A stretch of 64,000 nucleotides of DNA from Coprinellus micaceus (GCA_951394405.1 OX596341.1:1736001-1800000); one strand, 5' to 3'. Counted from the first letter of the stretch, positions 1-12,073 are shown. Program-made: numbers and translations. Notes: generated from the letters alone by a model not told the origin.

Positions 1-387
1 GCCCAATTAGAGAAAGATGTGCTGACAATTCTCCTTGTCACACTGTCAAGGGCTGATCTGAAGGAAATAGCCCCAAACTACACCCAAAAGGATTCTAAGC
101 GCCCATCCTGAAGGAAACTCACCCCAGGTCTAGCCGACCGTGCGGGCTCTTCGAACCTACACGACCTCTAAGGAATAGTGCAACCATTGGGTAAGTCTCG
201 TATCGGTTTCAAGACCGTTCGGCTTGCATTCGACGCTCAGGGTGAGATCCACCGCCTATGGACCAACAGACCCAAATAGGCGCTCACAGAATCATTCGTC
301 ATCCACCGACTCGGGAGCTGATCGTGACTTGATCTTGACCACTTCCTCACAACTTCGACGCGCCCTCACGTTTTGGTGTCCACCAAA
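1..387. other. left-edge region without a supported gene
   Basis: I see no supported coding region upstream of the PIH1-domain start codon. Open frames here are short and without recognisable motifs. The octamer AAGCGCCC occurs at 97-104; this motif recurs in non-coding DNA across the window. The stretch probably contains the promoter and 5' UTR of the following gene. Confidence 0.5.
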
Positions 388-1894
388 ATGTCCTTCACAC
401 AAGTCGCATTGAAGCCAAGTGCAGGGTTCTGCGTCAAGAGCACAGCACTTGAACCAGGGCTTCTACCACCCCCAGCAGTCTCGAAACGGATCAAAGCGTC
501 TGCGAACTCGGGAGGTCTTCTCGAACCGGCCGACCAGCCGACCCCTGTACCAAAAGGAATGAAGGTCTTCGTGAACATATGCTATGACAAGAACGTGCCA
601 GCACCGCCAGAAGCTTCTGAGGAAGCCATCCAACGCGCAATTAAGGGCGCGAATCCAGACGAGTCGTTGGATGAAGAAGGGCTGAGGGAGAGTGAAAAGA
701 CCGATAGGAAAGATGAAGAGGAGTGGTACGTGCCAGTAGTTGTGTCTGAGCCGAGGGTGGACAACGACAAGGCTGGGAAACCGAGTCTGGTTGTGGATTG
801 CGTGTATCATTCAGAGGTGCGGAAAAGGACACTGAGGGACCCTGGATTCAAAGTCTTTTTGGTAGGTGCGTTTCCGGTTTCCAGTTCCACGGATCACCCG
901 TTTCGCGTGCTAATGCTATGTAGAACTTGGTCTACAACGTATCGAAGCCCAAACTGGGCTGACTCTCTCTCGGCACATTGGAACGCCCAATATTGCGTCG
1001 AAGGGCAAACTCGAATCGCGTACAGTCCGCATACCTACCGCTCTCCTCCTCAACTCCGCCAAGGAGAAGGATGAACCTTTGACCCCAGCACAGCAAGCCG
1101 TTGCGGACCTTGCGAAGAGCGAGGCAGGGAAGGGAACAAACCCGAATAAGCTGGACTCGATGGGGGGAGGTAGTGGGAAGGGACAGGAAGACGGACATAA
1201 GACGGTAGGCGCGAAAGCCAAAGAAAAGGGGAAGAAACCGTTGATTGAAGAAATCGATCCTACACCTTCGTTGAAACCCGAACCCGTGCAGCCGAAGAGC
1301 ATCCTGAAAAGCTCGTCTGCGACCGTCACATCCAAGGACCTGAAACAAGGACAGCCGGCGACTGCGGAGCAGAAGGAGCGAGAGAGGGATTTGTTGATAC
1401 CTCTGGACGTGTCGTGGAATTGGGAGAAACTCGAGGATTCGGGGAAGCTTAGGGTTACAATCAACATTCCAGACTTGGTGAATCCATATACAAAACGTTC
1501 TGCACAGATTCTAATACCACTTCAGACCGCGTCGTCAATCACCGCCGGTCGAACATTCCTCGACATAGAGCCCAACAGGATCATCCTCACCCTCTCCTCA
1601 CCAAACGGCGAGACACGAACCGTCGACATCAACCGAACCCTCTCGGACGCACAGCTTGCCGTGAAGATCAAGGAACATGCCAGGGCGAAAGTGGAACGCC
1701 TTCATGCAAGCAGTAAGGCTGTAGCGCTTGTGAAGGAGGAAGCCACGAAGGAAGAACTGGAAGCGGAGACCATGGCAGAGTCAGAGAAAGAGGTGGAGAA
1801 AATGCTGTATTTAAAGAGGCAACCAGATTTCAACGTGGACGGAGCCAAGGCGCAGTGGATTGTGAAGGACAAGAAGTTGGTGATTACCCTGTAG
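388..1894 (+). CDS. PIH1: PIH1-domain protein (R2TP/HSP90 co-chaperone complex component)
   Basis: Two exons, 388-865 and 924-1894, give 482 residues. The intron (donor GTGCGT, acceptor TAG, 58 bp) splits a Glu codon; only this junction keeps both halves in frame. The N-terminal half has the PIH1-domain pattern: a KVFVNICYD block near residue 55, then VVVSEPRVDNDKAGKPSLVVDCVYH, then a GLTLSRHIGTPNIASKG block after the intron. The C-terminal part (about residues 385-480) contains LIPLDVSWNWEKLEDSGKL and ends in a beta-rich CS-like domain. Known PIH1 family members bridge clients and HSP90 to the RUVBL1/2 ATPases in assembling box C/D snoRNPs, PIKKs and RNA polymerases. The middle is Lys/Glu-rich and probably disordered. 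The ATG at 388 is chosen because the upstream extension of the frame lacks another ATG and looks non-coding. Family assignment is firm; which paralogue is inference. Confidence 0.85.
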
Positions 1895-2258
1895 ACGGAC
1901 GGTGTGTCCCGCCTAATTATTCTGCTCTCATCCTTCAATTAAACCCTCCAGCAGTATATAGCAGGAGGCCCTCTTCCACCATACTTACGCACATCGAACT
2001 GGACTTCACGCGCTTGGTGATCGACCACACACACGTGAGGGTAACGCATTAAGTCCACCGTAAACCCTACCCGAACCTGGCTGAAGCCAAGAGGTTCTAG
2101 CCGCCGGTGACGGCAAGCAGTGCTTCGATGAGCTGAAAATGCCCCGAGTGAGCACTCTCGGTTCTTCTGAGGAGCAGGATTTACCCCACTCCGTTTGTTC
2201 CCAAGGTGGGCGCTCGGAGGTTTGCCCACCCCTTCGTCTTCCCCAGCCCATCGTCCGC

Positions 2259-3656
2259 ATGCCACCGCCCTCTGATCCCTTACAGCTCTTCACGCCGATA
2301 CGAGTCGGGCGGATGGAGCTGAAGCACCGTATCGTCCACGCTCCTCTCACCCGCCTCAAGGCAACACGTACCGGGCACGTCCCCCTTGCGCAGCTGCAGA
2401 AGAAGTACCATTCCCAGCGAACGGGCGTGCCTGGAACACTCCTTATATCGCCAGCGACCTTCATAGCTCCTGAAGCTGGGGGTTATACTCACACTGAAGG
2501 GATTTGGAGCGAAGAGCAGATCGAGACCTGGAAGGAGGTGCGCTGAGCTGAAAATTTCCCCCTCAATCACGACCTCAAGAATTGTTCTCTCTAGATTACA
2601 GCAGTTGTCCATGCTAGAGATTCCTTCATTTACTGCCAAATATGGGCCTTGGGACGCGCAGCCCAGCCTGCAGTACTCACAGAAGAGGGCAACTACCCTT
2701 ACATCGCTCCCTCCCCTACCCCCTTACCCCACCGTCGCGGCTCTTTCCCTCCTCCCCGTGCTATGACCCTCGAAGAAATCGACAAGTACGTCGAACTATT
2801 CGCCAAGGCAGCGAGCAACGCCGTCCAAGCCGGTTTTGACGGCGTGGAGGTTCACTGCGCGAGTGGGTACCTAATTGACCAGTTCCTTCAAGATGTTACG
2901 AACAGGAGAGAGGACGAATATGGCGGGAGCGTGGAGAATAGGAGTCGGTTTGGGCTGAGGGTTGTCCGTGCGGTCGTACGCGAGGTTGGAGCAGACAGAG
3001 TGGGGATCCGATTGAGTCCTTGGAGCCGGTACAACAGTCAGTCATCATCGACCATCCTTGAACTTTCCCCACATCCAATTTGACTTACGAGGCGGGACAC
3101 GGTACTAGGCATGATGATGGAGGATCCCATCCCCCAATTCACCCACTTCGTCTCCGAGTTAGCGGCATTGCACCCTAATCTGGCATACCTGCACGTCCTC
3201 GAGCCCCTCTCGGAGACGCCGCCTAACCCAGAAAACCCCACATTCGGAGTGGGAGAGGGGTCAGACCCGTCGAAGGAGTCGAACGACTTCTTGAGAAAGA
3301 TATGGGTTCCTCGCCCGTTTATCTCGTGTGGAGAGCACACACGGGAGACGGCTCTCTCCGTGTCACAGGAGGAGGGGGGCCTGGCCGCTTTTGGTCGCTC
3401 GTTCATTTCCAACGTACGTCACCTTCCATCCTCTTTACTTGCGGATTGTGGATAACAGGGCCGCGTCGTCCCCGCCGTGTGCGTCGAATAGCCCGACCTG
3501 CCTTTCCGCTTGCGACACAACATCCCTCTTGCAGCCCCTAACGGTCAAACGTTTTACGTACCTTCTGATCACCCAGAAACGGAGAAGGGATACATTGACT
3601 ACCCCTTCTCAGAGGGGTTCCAGCGGCAGATCTCCCAGGCTGCCGCAAAGCTATAG
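2259..3656 (+). CDS. Old Yellow Enzyme-type NADH:flavin oxidoreductase
   Basis: Four exons, 2259-2537, 2595-3036, 3109-3413 and 3492-3656, give 396 residues, normal for the family. Old Yellow Enzymes are FMN-dependent TIM barrels that reduce activated C=C bonds with NAD(P)H. The start has LFTPIRVGRMELKHRIVHAPLTR. After intron 1 comes FIYCQIWALGRAA; then FDGVEVHCASGYLIDQFLQ and the NRREDEYGGSVENRSRF signature; then SPWSRYNSMMMEDPIPQF across intron 2; and LPFRLRHNIPLAAPN across intron 3. Intron 2 uses the donor at 3037, because the nearer GT at 3029 gives the wrong phase. An ATG at 2139 is in frame but adds about 40 residues unlike the family, so 2259 is preferred. At the substrate-binding pair, normally HxxN (or HxxH), the sequence reads H180-C-A-S183, a Ser in place of the usual Asn; Tyr185 is kept. 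The substrate cannot be read from sequence. Confidence 0.9.
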
Positions 3657-3976
3657 GCCACAGCTCGGGTTCCTTCCCCGTTTCTCATTTTTCTGATTAT
3701 ACACCACGTAGGTGGGTGCCAGAAACGCCGGTGGGAGGGTTTTAGGAGTCCCGGTCCTTCAGCCTTCCTTCGTTGAACAGGCTCTTCCGCGTCTGGACAA
3801 GGCTAGACGACGTTCATCTCGGTGTTCTCAATCATCATTGCCCTAATGCATTCATAGTTTATTCGAATCTCGGAGACCATGCTAGTAGTACACACAGGAC
3901 AGGGCCGGGGACTGAAAAGGAGAGCGTGAAACACGGTGGAGTCCGTATACACGTTCGCTGCGGGTATTAATGATCC
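3657..3976. other. intergenic region
   Basis: This is the space between the ene-reductase stop and the end of the convergent small membrane protein gene. No coding frame, repeat or RNA gene is evident. It presumably holds the two 3' UTRs. Confidence 0.5.
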
Positions 3977-4486
3977 TCACTTAGCCTGAACATTCAGCAG
4001 GGCCTCCCTTGCGATCCTAAACGCCGCCTGGTACTCCCGCACACTCACCAGATCAAGCGTCCCACTGACACCTTGAACCGAGTACCTCACGTCAACGTGC
4101 TGAAATTCTACCTGAGGGAAAATGACGAAGGCGATAAATCCAAGAATGAGGAACGCAGCGAATACTATGAGAGAAAAGACAAGTAGGAGAATCGAGGACA
4201 CGAGGAAGATATCGAGGACGTAGAAAATGAACTGGAGGACGATATCGAGGGCGAGGCGGAGGGTCAAGTGGAAGATAGAGGAAGGGCCAGACCTGGTGGG
4301 GATGGGCTTGTTGGGTGGGAGTGGGGGTGTTGAATCCCTCACGACAAATGCGGCAGCGCCATGTAGTGCCCCTTCTCGACGGAGGGGTTTGCTTTTGGGG
4401 GGATAATTGGCCGGGAGCGTGGGGGCCGAGCTCAAGCTAGTTTCGAGCTCTTCCTCTCTGACGGTGATTGGAACAGAGAATGCCAT
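3977..4486 (-). CDS. small hypothetical membrane protein
   Basis: A single exon of 169 residues beginning MAFSVPITVREEE. An in-frame ATG lies 24 codons upstream (4558), but a TATA box at 4564-4571 sits almost on top of it, so transcription would start downstream of that ATG; 4486 is therefore the likely start. Residues about 1-70 are polar and Pro/Ser-rich. Residues about 73-118 are strongly hydrophobic (runs such as LLLVFSLIVFAAFLILGFIAFVIF) and could form one long or two closely spaced transmembrane helices. The tail (about 50 residues) is soluble-looking. I recognise no family. The gene is divergent to another small membrane protein gene at 5260 and shares the intervening promoter region with it. 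Confidence 0.55.
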   Translation of the reverse strand: MAFSVPITVREEELETSLSSAPTLPANYPPKSKPLRREGALHGAAAFVVRDSTPPLPPNKPIPTRSGPSSIFHLTLRLALDIVLQFIFYVLDIFLVSSILLLVFSLIVFAAFLILGFIAFVIFPQVEFQHVDVRYSVQGVSGTLDLVSVREYQAAFRIAREALLNVQAK

Positions 4487-5259
4487 GATGCGCGGATGGA
4501 GTGTGACAGAATGGCACTGGGCGGTCTCTCGATGAGGGGCCCCCAACAATAATTCCATCGCTCTTTATATAGTGCGTGGATCCCTCTCTCATCCCTTTGA
4601 CCAGTTTGAGCGAGGAAGACAGTGCAACGCACAGCCCGTGACTCAGACAGGGCTCGGATGTAACCCCCGGGCCTAGTCCGTCAACAATCTGCCAGTGCTT
4701 TGACCGTTGCTCTGTCAAGCGCCCGTGTGTTCGGCGTCTTTAGGGGCCAGATTAGGGCCAATTTCACTCGGATCGCTAGAGACACAACATACCAAGCGCT
4801 ATGGGTACGAAGTACTCCGCGTGACTCAATTCATAGGGAGTAAAGCAAGAATTCCTCCATGCGAGCCCAACACTGGACTAATGATCGTCCAACAAACTTG
4901 AGGAACGATCTATTCTGGCTGCAACTTGAATGGTCAAAGCACGGGCCACACCATGATCAAAGCCACGATAAAAAAGATCGTACATGGTCATCGCATCCAG
5001 TAACCACCCCCGTGACTGTGATGATCCTTCACATTCGTTATTCAGTGGCTTTGTTCCTTCGGTGCTGGTGGATCAAAGCAACGGACATCATTCTATAAGT
5101 ATGAAAGCCTCACGAAGACAGAAGCACATAGAGACGACACACAGCACATTGCGTCGATATCCCTGCGCCTCTTCCCGTCTTTTTGGCGTACACTCTACCC
5201 CCACCATTTTCAGCCCAACTCTTCAATCCCACCTTCCTCACCAACAGCGGACGTTCAAC
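4487..5259. promoter_or_regulatory. divergent promoter region between two membrane protein genes
   Basis: Head-to-head intergenic region. It contains the minus-strand TATA box at 4564-4571 and a plus-strand TATAAG at 5094-5099. Three copies of TCAAAGC lie near 4933, 4958 and 5072, and one AAGCGCCC at 4717-4724. No open reading frame in it resembles a real gene. Confidence 0.4.
4564..4571 (-). promoter_or_regulatory. TATA box of the small membrane protein gene
   Basis: The minus strand reads CTATATAAAG here. It lies about 78 bases upstream of the preferred ATG at 4486, a normal distance allowing a short 5' UTR. It excludes the upstream ATG at 4558 as the main start. Confidence 0.5.
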
Positions 5260-5598
5260 ATGTCTGGAATTTCCAGCTCATTCACTCTTCCGTCCATCCG
5301 GGCCTCCCACTCTTTCGCAATCTCTCTAGTCTATCCCACTCCCCTCTCCGAGACTCTGGTGGACTCCTTCCTCCTCACCGTCTCGTTACTCGGTGTTATT
5401 TCCCTTGCCACAGCTGTCAAACTCTTCAGAATCGCGCTCACGATGGTGTTCGACGTCATCCGTCTCGCCCTGGTCATCCTGAGGGGTTTCTTTATTTTCG
5501 TTGGGAAGTATGAGCAGGTTTTGGAGGTGAAAGCGGATGTGTGGTTTGTTGAAATGAAGGGGGAGCAGTCTTTGTCCTGGTTCTCGTACTCCTCATAA
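5260..5598 (+). CDS. small hypothetical membrane protein, possibly interrupted at the 3' end
   Basis: Frame of 112 residues from the ATG at 5260 (context ACAACATG). It has one or two hydrophobic helices around residues 30-80 (SFLLTVSLLGVISLATAVKLF, then VFDVIRLALVILRGFFIFV). The frame ends at TAA 5596-5598. Another reading frame overlapping the end encodes a very hydrophobic stretch (FVLVLVLLIILVFGG) followed by SFTASSSSSSF. The true protein may therefore continue through a frameshift or an intron I could not place. A TATAAG at 5094 would give a 5' UTR of roughly 130 bases. It has the same overall plan as the divergent gene at 3977-4486, but I cannot show homology by eye. No function is assigned. 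Confidence 0.45.
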   Translation: MSGISSSFTLPSIRASHSFAISLVYPTPLSETLVDSFLLTVSLLGVISLATAVKLFRIALTMVFDVIRLALVILRGFFIFVGKYEQVLEVKADVWFVEMKGEQSLSWFSYSS

Positions 5599-7999
5599 TC
5601 CTCGTCTTTGGAGGCTCTTTCACAGCCTCCTCTTCCTCTTCGTCCTTCACCTTGACCGCCTTCCCAGTCACCCTCGCCTTCGAGCCATTCTGCTCGAGGA
5701 AGCTTGAAGGGTTTGAATGTATCAGGGCCCTACCCTATAACCTGCTGCTACAATGCCGTCGTTACAGGTTCTCTCCTGGAATTTTAATCTTGAAATGCTG
5801 TTGTGAGCATTGACTGACTGCGCCATTGTTGCATCAGATCTCAGGTATTTAAGCGCCCACCCGCGACCGTTCTTGTATTGACGTTTCCCGGCGTCGGGCT
5901 TCGGAATTCCCTCGCACTCGAATTCTTTAACTGCGTCAAATACAGTATTGTCCTTCTGTTCGCTTCACATGGCCGAGAAGTTCAGCTAAACCTTCCGCCC
6001 GCTCGCCGGCGGGACGCCTTCGGCACCTTGAGTGAATATCTGGTTCATGCCAAACTCTCTTGTACCCCTCGAAAGCTTGGACATGGGTACACCGAAGGCC
6101 GCTGTCATACATCTGCCCGGCAACCAACATACTTCCCGAGGCTTTGTGGGCCGAGAAGCATGTTGGATTGTTGCGAACGCTTCTTCGTGAAGAGCCCACT
6201 GGACAGCTGATCGGCATATACGCCTTGAAGCCGGGCCCGCGCAGATGCGTTTATTGAGAATGTATTTCAGATTTCCTCTCTCCCTTACCCGACCACCGTT
6301 AAGCGCCCGCCAGTGGCGTGTCGGTCCTGTCGTCCAATTAGGGTACTTGCCTCTGGTAAAAATGGCTGCGGAATAGCCGACGGCATACGGAGGCTTTCGC
6401 GGGGGCCACTAGCGCCTAAGATAAAGCGGTGGGATCGACAAGATGGTAGGAGTCTGATATGACGACACGCGTATGGAAACGCGACATATCGCTTACACGT
6501 GAATGACTAATTAAATGGGGTTCTACGCGCCCATTGGCTGGGGAGAGCAGAAAATTGACGCTCAAAGGCTGGACGGAAGGAAGGGCGTGGGATGCGAGAA
6601 TTGCGAGGACCAGTCCACCAACACTTCCCATGACCACGAGGAATATACAGGGTACGGGGTGGACCATTTTCTCGGTACCGTACGGTCTCCAGGGACCTGG
6701 TAGACGCCGGCGGCGAATCGAGGCACCAACACTGCCTTCGGGGTTCGCAACCCCACTTGAACCACGGCGAAGGGATACCTATAGCGCCAGAATTGAAGCC
6801 ACCGTAACCCACCATAACGATCACTTGCTGCTTCACTACGAGCTGCGCAATATGTCTAGATCAGAATGCACCTTGTCCCTTACTATAGACGCTCGTGGAT
6901 CATTGAAGCCGCTCACCCCTCGTTATACCCCACTTGAGTTATAGCTAGGGCGGCGTTAAAACCAACTGTGTCAGAATGCGACAAGAGCGAGCTCTCACCT
7001 CGTGAAGCTACTTGCGGCCCTCGGGACAGTCGCGTCCCCGGTGTACATTCTTGGACGGTGCGGAGGACGGTGCGCAGCACACTGCACCCGCGTTGCGGCA
7101 TGGTTCAGGTGCGTTCTCAAGGTTGGAATGGTCTTGAGCGAACGGGGAAGCCAGGAAAAGGGTATAGGAAGATACAATTTGGGGGTCGAACCACACCCAC
7201 CATTGCGTATGGGGTGCTTCGTATAATGAGGTGGAAGGCTGTGGAAGGCTATGGAAAGTCTTTCAAGAAAACAATGCAACGACTGAAAGAACCACTGGGC
7301 ATTCGTACATGTGAATCGCAAGACCGACGCCAAGCGGAAGCTTGACCAAAAAACCTGTTACCTTATGCCAAGCACCGTCATAGCAAACGTTGTGCGCCCT
7401 CGGAACAGATCTAGGGAGGACATCCAAACAGATAAATAGGCTCTCTAAGTCGTCAATAATAGAGGTTGTACCATAGTTATACAGCCGAAGCCTTGGTAAG
7501 TAGAGTAGGATAAATATCAAGCACATGTCGCGATCGTATCGACGTCCAAGAAACACCGTAGTGAGAGTTTATGAGATGAGAGGTTGGTAAGAGGGTGGTA
7601 AGAAGGGGATTTAGTCACCAAGAAAAATGAGGATGAGGATGAGGAGTGAGGAATAAATAGATATGTATGCGATGGTGAGAGAGGGAGAGGAGAGTGAGTC
7701 TATCACGTCGACGATGATGAGTACGATGAGGATGATGTCCAAGAGACACAGGTAGGTAGGCATCGAGCCTTTTTCGAGACACCGTGGCAGGTACGGTCTA
7801 CAAGATTCCAAGATAAAAGAGAGGACACGGAATGGAAGAAATAGAGAGAGAGGGAGAGACATAAATAAGAGACGGAGATAAATAGACGAGAAATCCATCC
7901 ACCAAGAAACATTCCAAGAAAGAAAGATCCAAACGAACACGAAGCAGCAAGCGAGATCCGATCCACACATCCCACCAAATCACAGACGAAAGTGCACGT
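5599..7999. other. long intergenic region
   Basis: About 2.4 kb without a convincing gene. Frames are up to about 135 codons but have no domain, no supporting splice structure and atypical composition. AAGCGCCC copies occur at 5851-5858 and 6301-6308. The right part (about 7615-7950) is a purine-rich low-complexity tract (GATGAGGATGAGG and GAGAGAGAGG runs). It lies directly after the stop of the minus-strand zinc-finger gene and is probably its 3' UTR. Confidence 0.45.
7615..7950. repeat. purine-rich low-complexity tract
   Basis: On the + strand this stretch is dominated by G and A (repeated GATGAGGATGAGG, GAGAGGGAGAGG and AGAGAGAGAGG). On the minus strand it is a pyrimidine tract immediately downstream of the zinc-finger protein stop codon at 8000-8002. 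It is probably transcribed as part of that 3' UTR. Confidence 0.5.
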
Positions 8000-10900
8000 C
8001 TACCTCAACCTCCCCATCCCAATGATCCCCACTGCTGCGGCGTTGGCGTGGTGCCCGTTCCCCGCCCCGAACGCCGTCGGGGTGGCTGCAAAGGGCGTCG
8101 CGAATGGGCTCGGACTACTTGCCGCGCTCGAGCGCCCCGAGCCCGGCAGCCCAAGGCGCGTCGAAGACCCAAACGGGTTGGGGCTCGTCACGTACGTGGG
8201 CGTGATGTTCGCGAACGGCGACGGCGTGGTTGGAGTGAAGGTACCCGTGACAGAGCGGATGCCCTCGGGAGGTGACTTGCGGGAGAGTGAGACGTCCTCC
8301 TCGACCCCGACCCTCCAAATGCTCCTTTCCACCCCAGGCTTATTGCTCTCCTCATCAGTACTCCCGCTGCTGACGCGGGGGCGCGAAGGGACCATCCTCG
8401 CCGTGGACTGACGGCGCTCGATTTCCGCAGGTTGAGCGGGGTGCTGAGAATCAGCAGACGACTCTACGGAGTGCCCCTCCTCCGACTCCGCTTCGTGAGG
8501 CTCGCTGCTCGTCTCGCTGGCAGAAGCGCTGGCGGGAGAGAGCGAGGGTGGGGAGTACGCAGGGGCGTCGTGGATATCCTGGGACGAAACCATGTCCTGG
8601 AGGAAGGAAGGGAGGAGTGGGGCAGGCGCGTGCACCGAGATCGCCTGGGACTCTGAATCGTAGACACCTTGCTGGCTCGAAGAGTAGAGGTCCTGATGTT
8701 GATGCTGAGCCGAATGGTGTTGACGGTCGGGCGAGGGCTGGCTCGCATGGCCTTGAGCCAAACTCGAAGTCGAGTAGAGCGTCGTCGATGTCGGCCCCTC
8801 GCGATCATCAAGCACCGGGAAGCTCTTGCGCAGATCGCTGCGTCGCTGATCTCGATCTCCTCCCTCGTACCTTCTGAGTCCCTCTCCCACCTGCCTCCCA
8901 TCGTGCCTCTGCCCTTCCCTTCCATGATCGTACACCCCCTGCCTCCCATCACGCTCCTCCTGCCCACCCCTTCTCTGCTGCCCCTGAGTCTCGTAGAGGT
9001 ACTGCTGACCCTCGGACCCCGCGATCGAACCCCTCCTCGCCGAAGGCGTCGGACTCGCAGACGCACTCGGCCCGTGACCACTTGAAGCGCTTCCCCGCCT
9101 GCTATCCCCGCGTACCGACGACGCGGCTGAGGCCGACGCAGACGAGGGAGGGTGAGAGAAGGCGCCAGGGATGGGTCCGGTCGAGTAGAGCTCGCTCTCG
9201 ACGATCGTCTGAGGGACCGTCTGCATATGGTGCTCCTTACGATGAGTAGTGGGATGGGGAACGGAGGAAGTGTGAGGCGCGTGAATGGACGATGCGAGAC
9301 CATGTTCTTGCTGCGTGCGTTCTTGCTGAGTGGGCTGAGACGCGGGGTGACCGCCCTGGGGAGGAGCGTGCATCGAGCCCATAAGCCCCTGGTGCTGCTG
9401 AGAGCCCAAGAACGCCTGCTGTTGTTGCTGCTGCAAATTCGCCAACTGCTGAATATGCCCCAAGCTCATCGTCGTCGCCCTGCCCGTCCTTGTGGTACCT
9501 CCAGGGTGCGACGCATGAAGGAAGCTACTGCCCGACGCGTTCGACGCAAGGGGGTGAGGACCCGAGGACGACAACGGCGGAAGGTTGACGTTGGCTGTGA
9601 GAGGTGTCGAGGTCGTCGAGCTGCCCGTCTGGTAGATCATCGGACTGCTGCCCCGTTCGGGCATTCCTCCTCCTAATCTACCCCCAACGCCAAGTCCCCC
9701 GAGTCCACCAGGAACATTCGCTCCGTGCAACGAAACCTGGCTCCGCGATCTCTGAACACGACCCTGCGCCCCGAGACCCGATCCAAGCCCAAGCGACGAC
9801 TGGGCAGGCGGAATGGCGCCCATGCCGTCATGGAGGTGAGATGAGGCCTGAAGCTGTTGTCCCCCAATTCCGAAGAGACCTTGAGCCTGGGCGTCGTTGC
9901 CTTGGAACCCATGGGGAGCGCTATAAGCGGTGGCTGCGGTGGCGTTCAAATTTGCGTCCCTCGACGTTGACGCGAACGCAGGGTGGTGAGACATCGGCCC
10001 TCCTCCGAGTCCGTGATGACCGTGGTGGCTCGCCGCCGTTACGTTCGATGAAGCATGTTGAGATGAAGACCCGATACCACCGTGGTGGGGAGACGATGAC
10101 GAGAGGTGAGGGTGCTGAGATGTCGTCGACGTCGAGGACGAGTAAAGTTGACCCTGAGCATGGGACGCCCCGAGGCCCGGGGCGTTGTGGTGAGATCCCA
10201 ACGCCAGATGGGTCGTTGACGACCTTGTTCTGACCTGGGGTGGGGTGAGGGACCCGGTCCCCGATCTCCCCATCGAGGGCATACCGATACCCATCCCTCC
10301 GTGAATCTCCCTAGGGCCTCCGTGCATCGGCATCGAGGTAACGAGCGCCGGTGCGGAGTTTGGCGGCTGAAGCAAAGATGAAGGGAGGTGGGAAGAAGGG
10401 GAGGGTGTCATGCCCTGGGACGCTTGGGAGAGGACCTGCGTGAGGAGCGCGATACGCTCTGCTTGGACGGCGGCGGAGATCGAGTCGCCATTGCCCTCCG
10501 CATCTGTACTCGGGTCAGCTTTCGTCGTTCCAATGACAGAGAGAGGGAAAATGGAGGGAGACAGAAGACTTACACGGCAAACAAGTCTGACAAACTTTTC
10601 TCCGCCTCCAGTTCAGATAGTTGCATTTACCGCAGACCCAGTCGCCAGGCTGGTGACTGATGGGGCCCCTGTTGCCTGTGTTCAGGATCGGGGGTGCCAC
10701 ACCTACTCACACGATATCGTGAGTGCTGGGGAGGAAAGGGTAAAGGCGAAGAGACTCACCGGCGACGTTCGACGGGCGAATCTGGGACTGCTCGGGGAAG
10801 GGCTCGTTGTCGGGCCAGTACATGATGCAGGGGGAGAGCTGCTCGGGTGAACATCGAGTGGAGTGGAGGGCGAGTAGATAAGGATTGAATTAACGCGGTC

Positions 10901-12073
10901 AGCCACCAACATAAGCATTCGAGAGATTTCATGTTAGCCGCCGCGATAACGGAGATGAACGAGGAAGATAAGACGCACAGGATCGCTCGAGATATTCTGC
11001 ACCCTGCCCCCGATGGCGAAAGCGCGGCCGGAGGGCGTGAGGAGGGGATGGGTGGGCTTCGGAGGGAGGCCGCCCCCGTGCGCCCCTCCTCCTTGATGTC
11101 CGCCTCCGGGTCCCATTACGGAATGCGGTCCCTGGTGATGAGGGGGAGGAGCGCCGTGGTGGGACGAGGAGGAAGACGGATGCCCGAGGCCGTGGTGAGA
11201 CGACGAGGATGACCGCTGCTGCTGCTGCTGCGGAGGCAGGGTGAGACCGGCGAATTGGGAGGAGAGGTGGGCAAAGTCGACCGGTCCTGGAGTCTGAGAC
11301 TGCTGCTGTGGCCTTGCAGCATCGTGCTGCTGGTGAGGATTTTGAGAGGAGGAGTGGCGTTGAGAATGAGAGGGAGCGCCCTGATGGGCGGAGTGGCCGA
11401 GCTGCTGCTGAGACGCCGCCGACCACGAAGGCTGGGAGGACGAATAAAAGATCTGGTCGTTCATCGCGCGTTCCATAGTAGCATTCGACGAAGAAAACTG
11501 GCCGAGTGCGAGTGCGAAAGGACTAGCGGTATTCTGAAGCCCGATATTCGAGGAGGAAGAGGTCGCGGATGGAGCGAGAGAAGCAGAGCGCGGGCACCCA
11601 CAGCCGATACAGTTGAGGTTGCGTCTGTGGGGATGCGGGTGGTGGTGACGCAGGAGATGGGGGAGAGGGAGCCCGTCAGTATTGAAATGCAAGACCTTTT
11701 TTGAGACGCAGGCTGGCACGAGACGCGGTGGGGCTCTCGACGCGACGCACGACTCCAGAGTCTCACTGCGACCTCGGAACTTGGGCGAGACACCGACGCA
11801 GAAAATCTCAAGTGCTCCCAGGGAATGTGGATTTTACTCACCCAAAGTTGTGTGCAGCACAGTGTCCACGCGCACAGATCCAGTCGCCGAGCCTGAACTG
11901 GGTGCGCGGGTTGGGGGGGTTGCTGGAGAGGTAGGACGCGATGTCCAGCGTCTCGGCGGGCATGGGCGGGGTCGGGAGCAGGTGGGGGCCCTGGAAAGAT
12001 CTCTGTGAGCATTATGACGAGGAGGAGGGTACTAATGAGGGATGCACGTGATGGAACGTACCTCGTCCCACAT
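8000..12073 (-). CDS. RanBP2-type zinc-finger protein with long low-complexity tail
   Basis: Six exons (12073-12062, 12002-11842, 11624-10979, 10838-10760, 10675-10574, 10503-8000) join in phase to 1,167 residues. The first zinc finger (about residues 44-67, DWICARGHCAAHNF plus RNLNCIGC) is split by intron 2 and fits W-x-C-x4-C-x10-C-x2-C. The second (about 310-332, DWVCGKCNYLNWRRRKVCQTC) is C-x2-C-x10-C-x2-C. Between them lie LSPCIMYWPDNEPFPEQ and Gln/Ser/His-rich sequence; the YAEGNGDSISAAVQAERIALL segment follows the second finger. The last 800 residues are disordered, rich in Ser, Gln, His and Gly. Such fingers often bind single-stranded GU-containing RNA, so an RNA-binding, granule-type role like yeast Nrp1 is plausible, but I see no RRM. 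The first exon encodes only four residues; a TATA at 12117-12122 lies about 45 bases upstream of its ATG. Confidence 0.8.

Noticed and set aside
2139..2258. Upstream start of the ene-reductase
   Set aside because: The family begins close to LFTPIRVG; the 40 extra residues have no counterpart.
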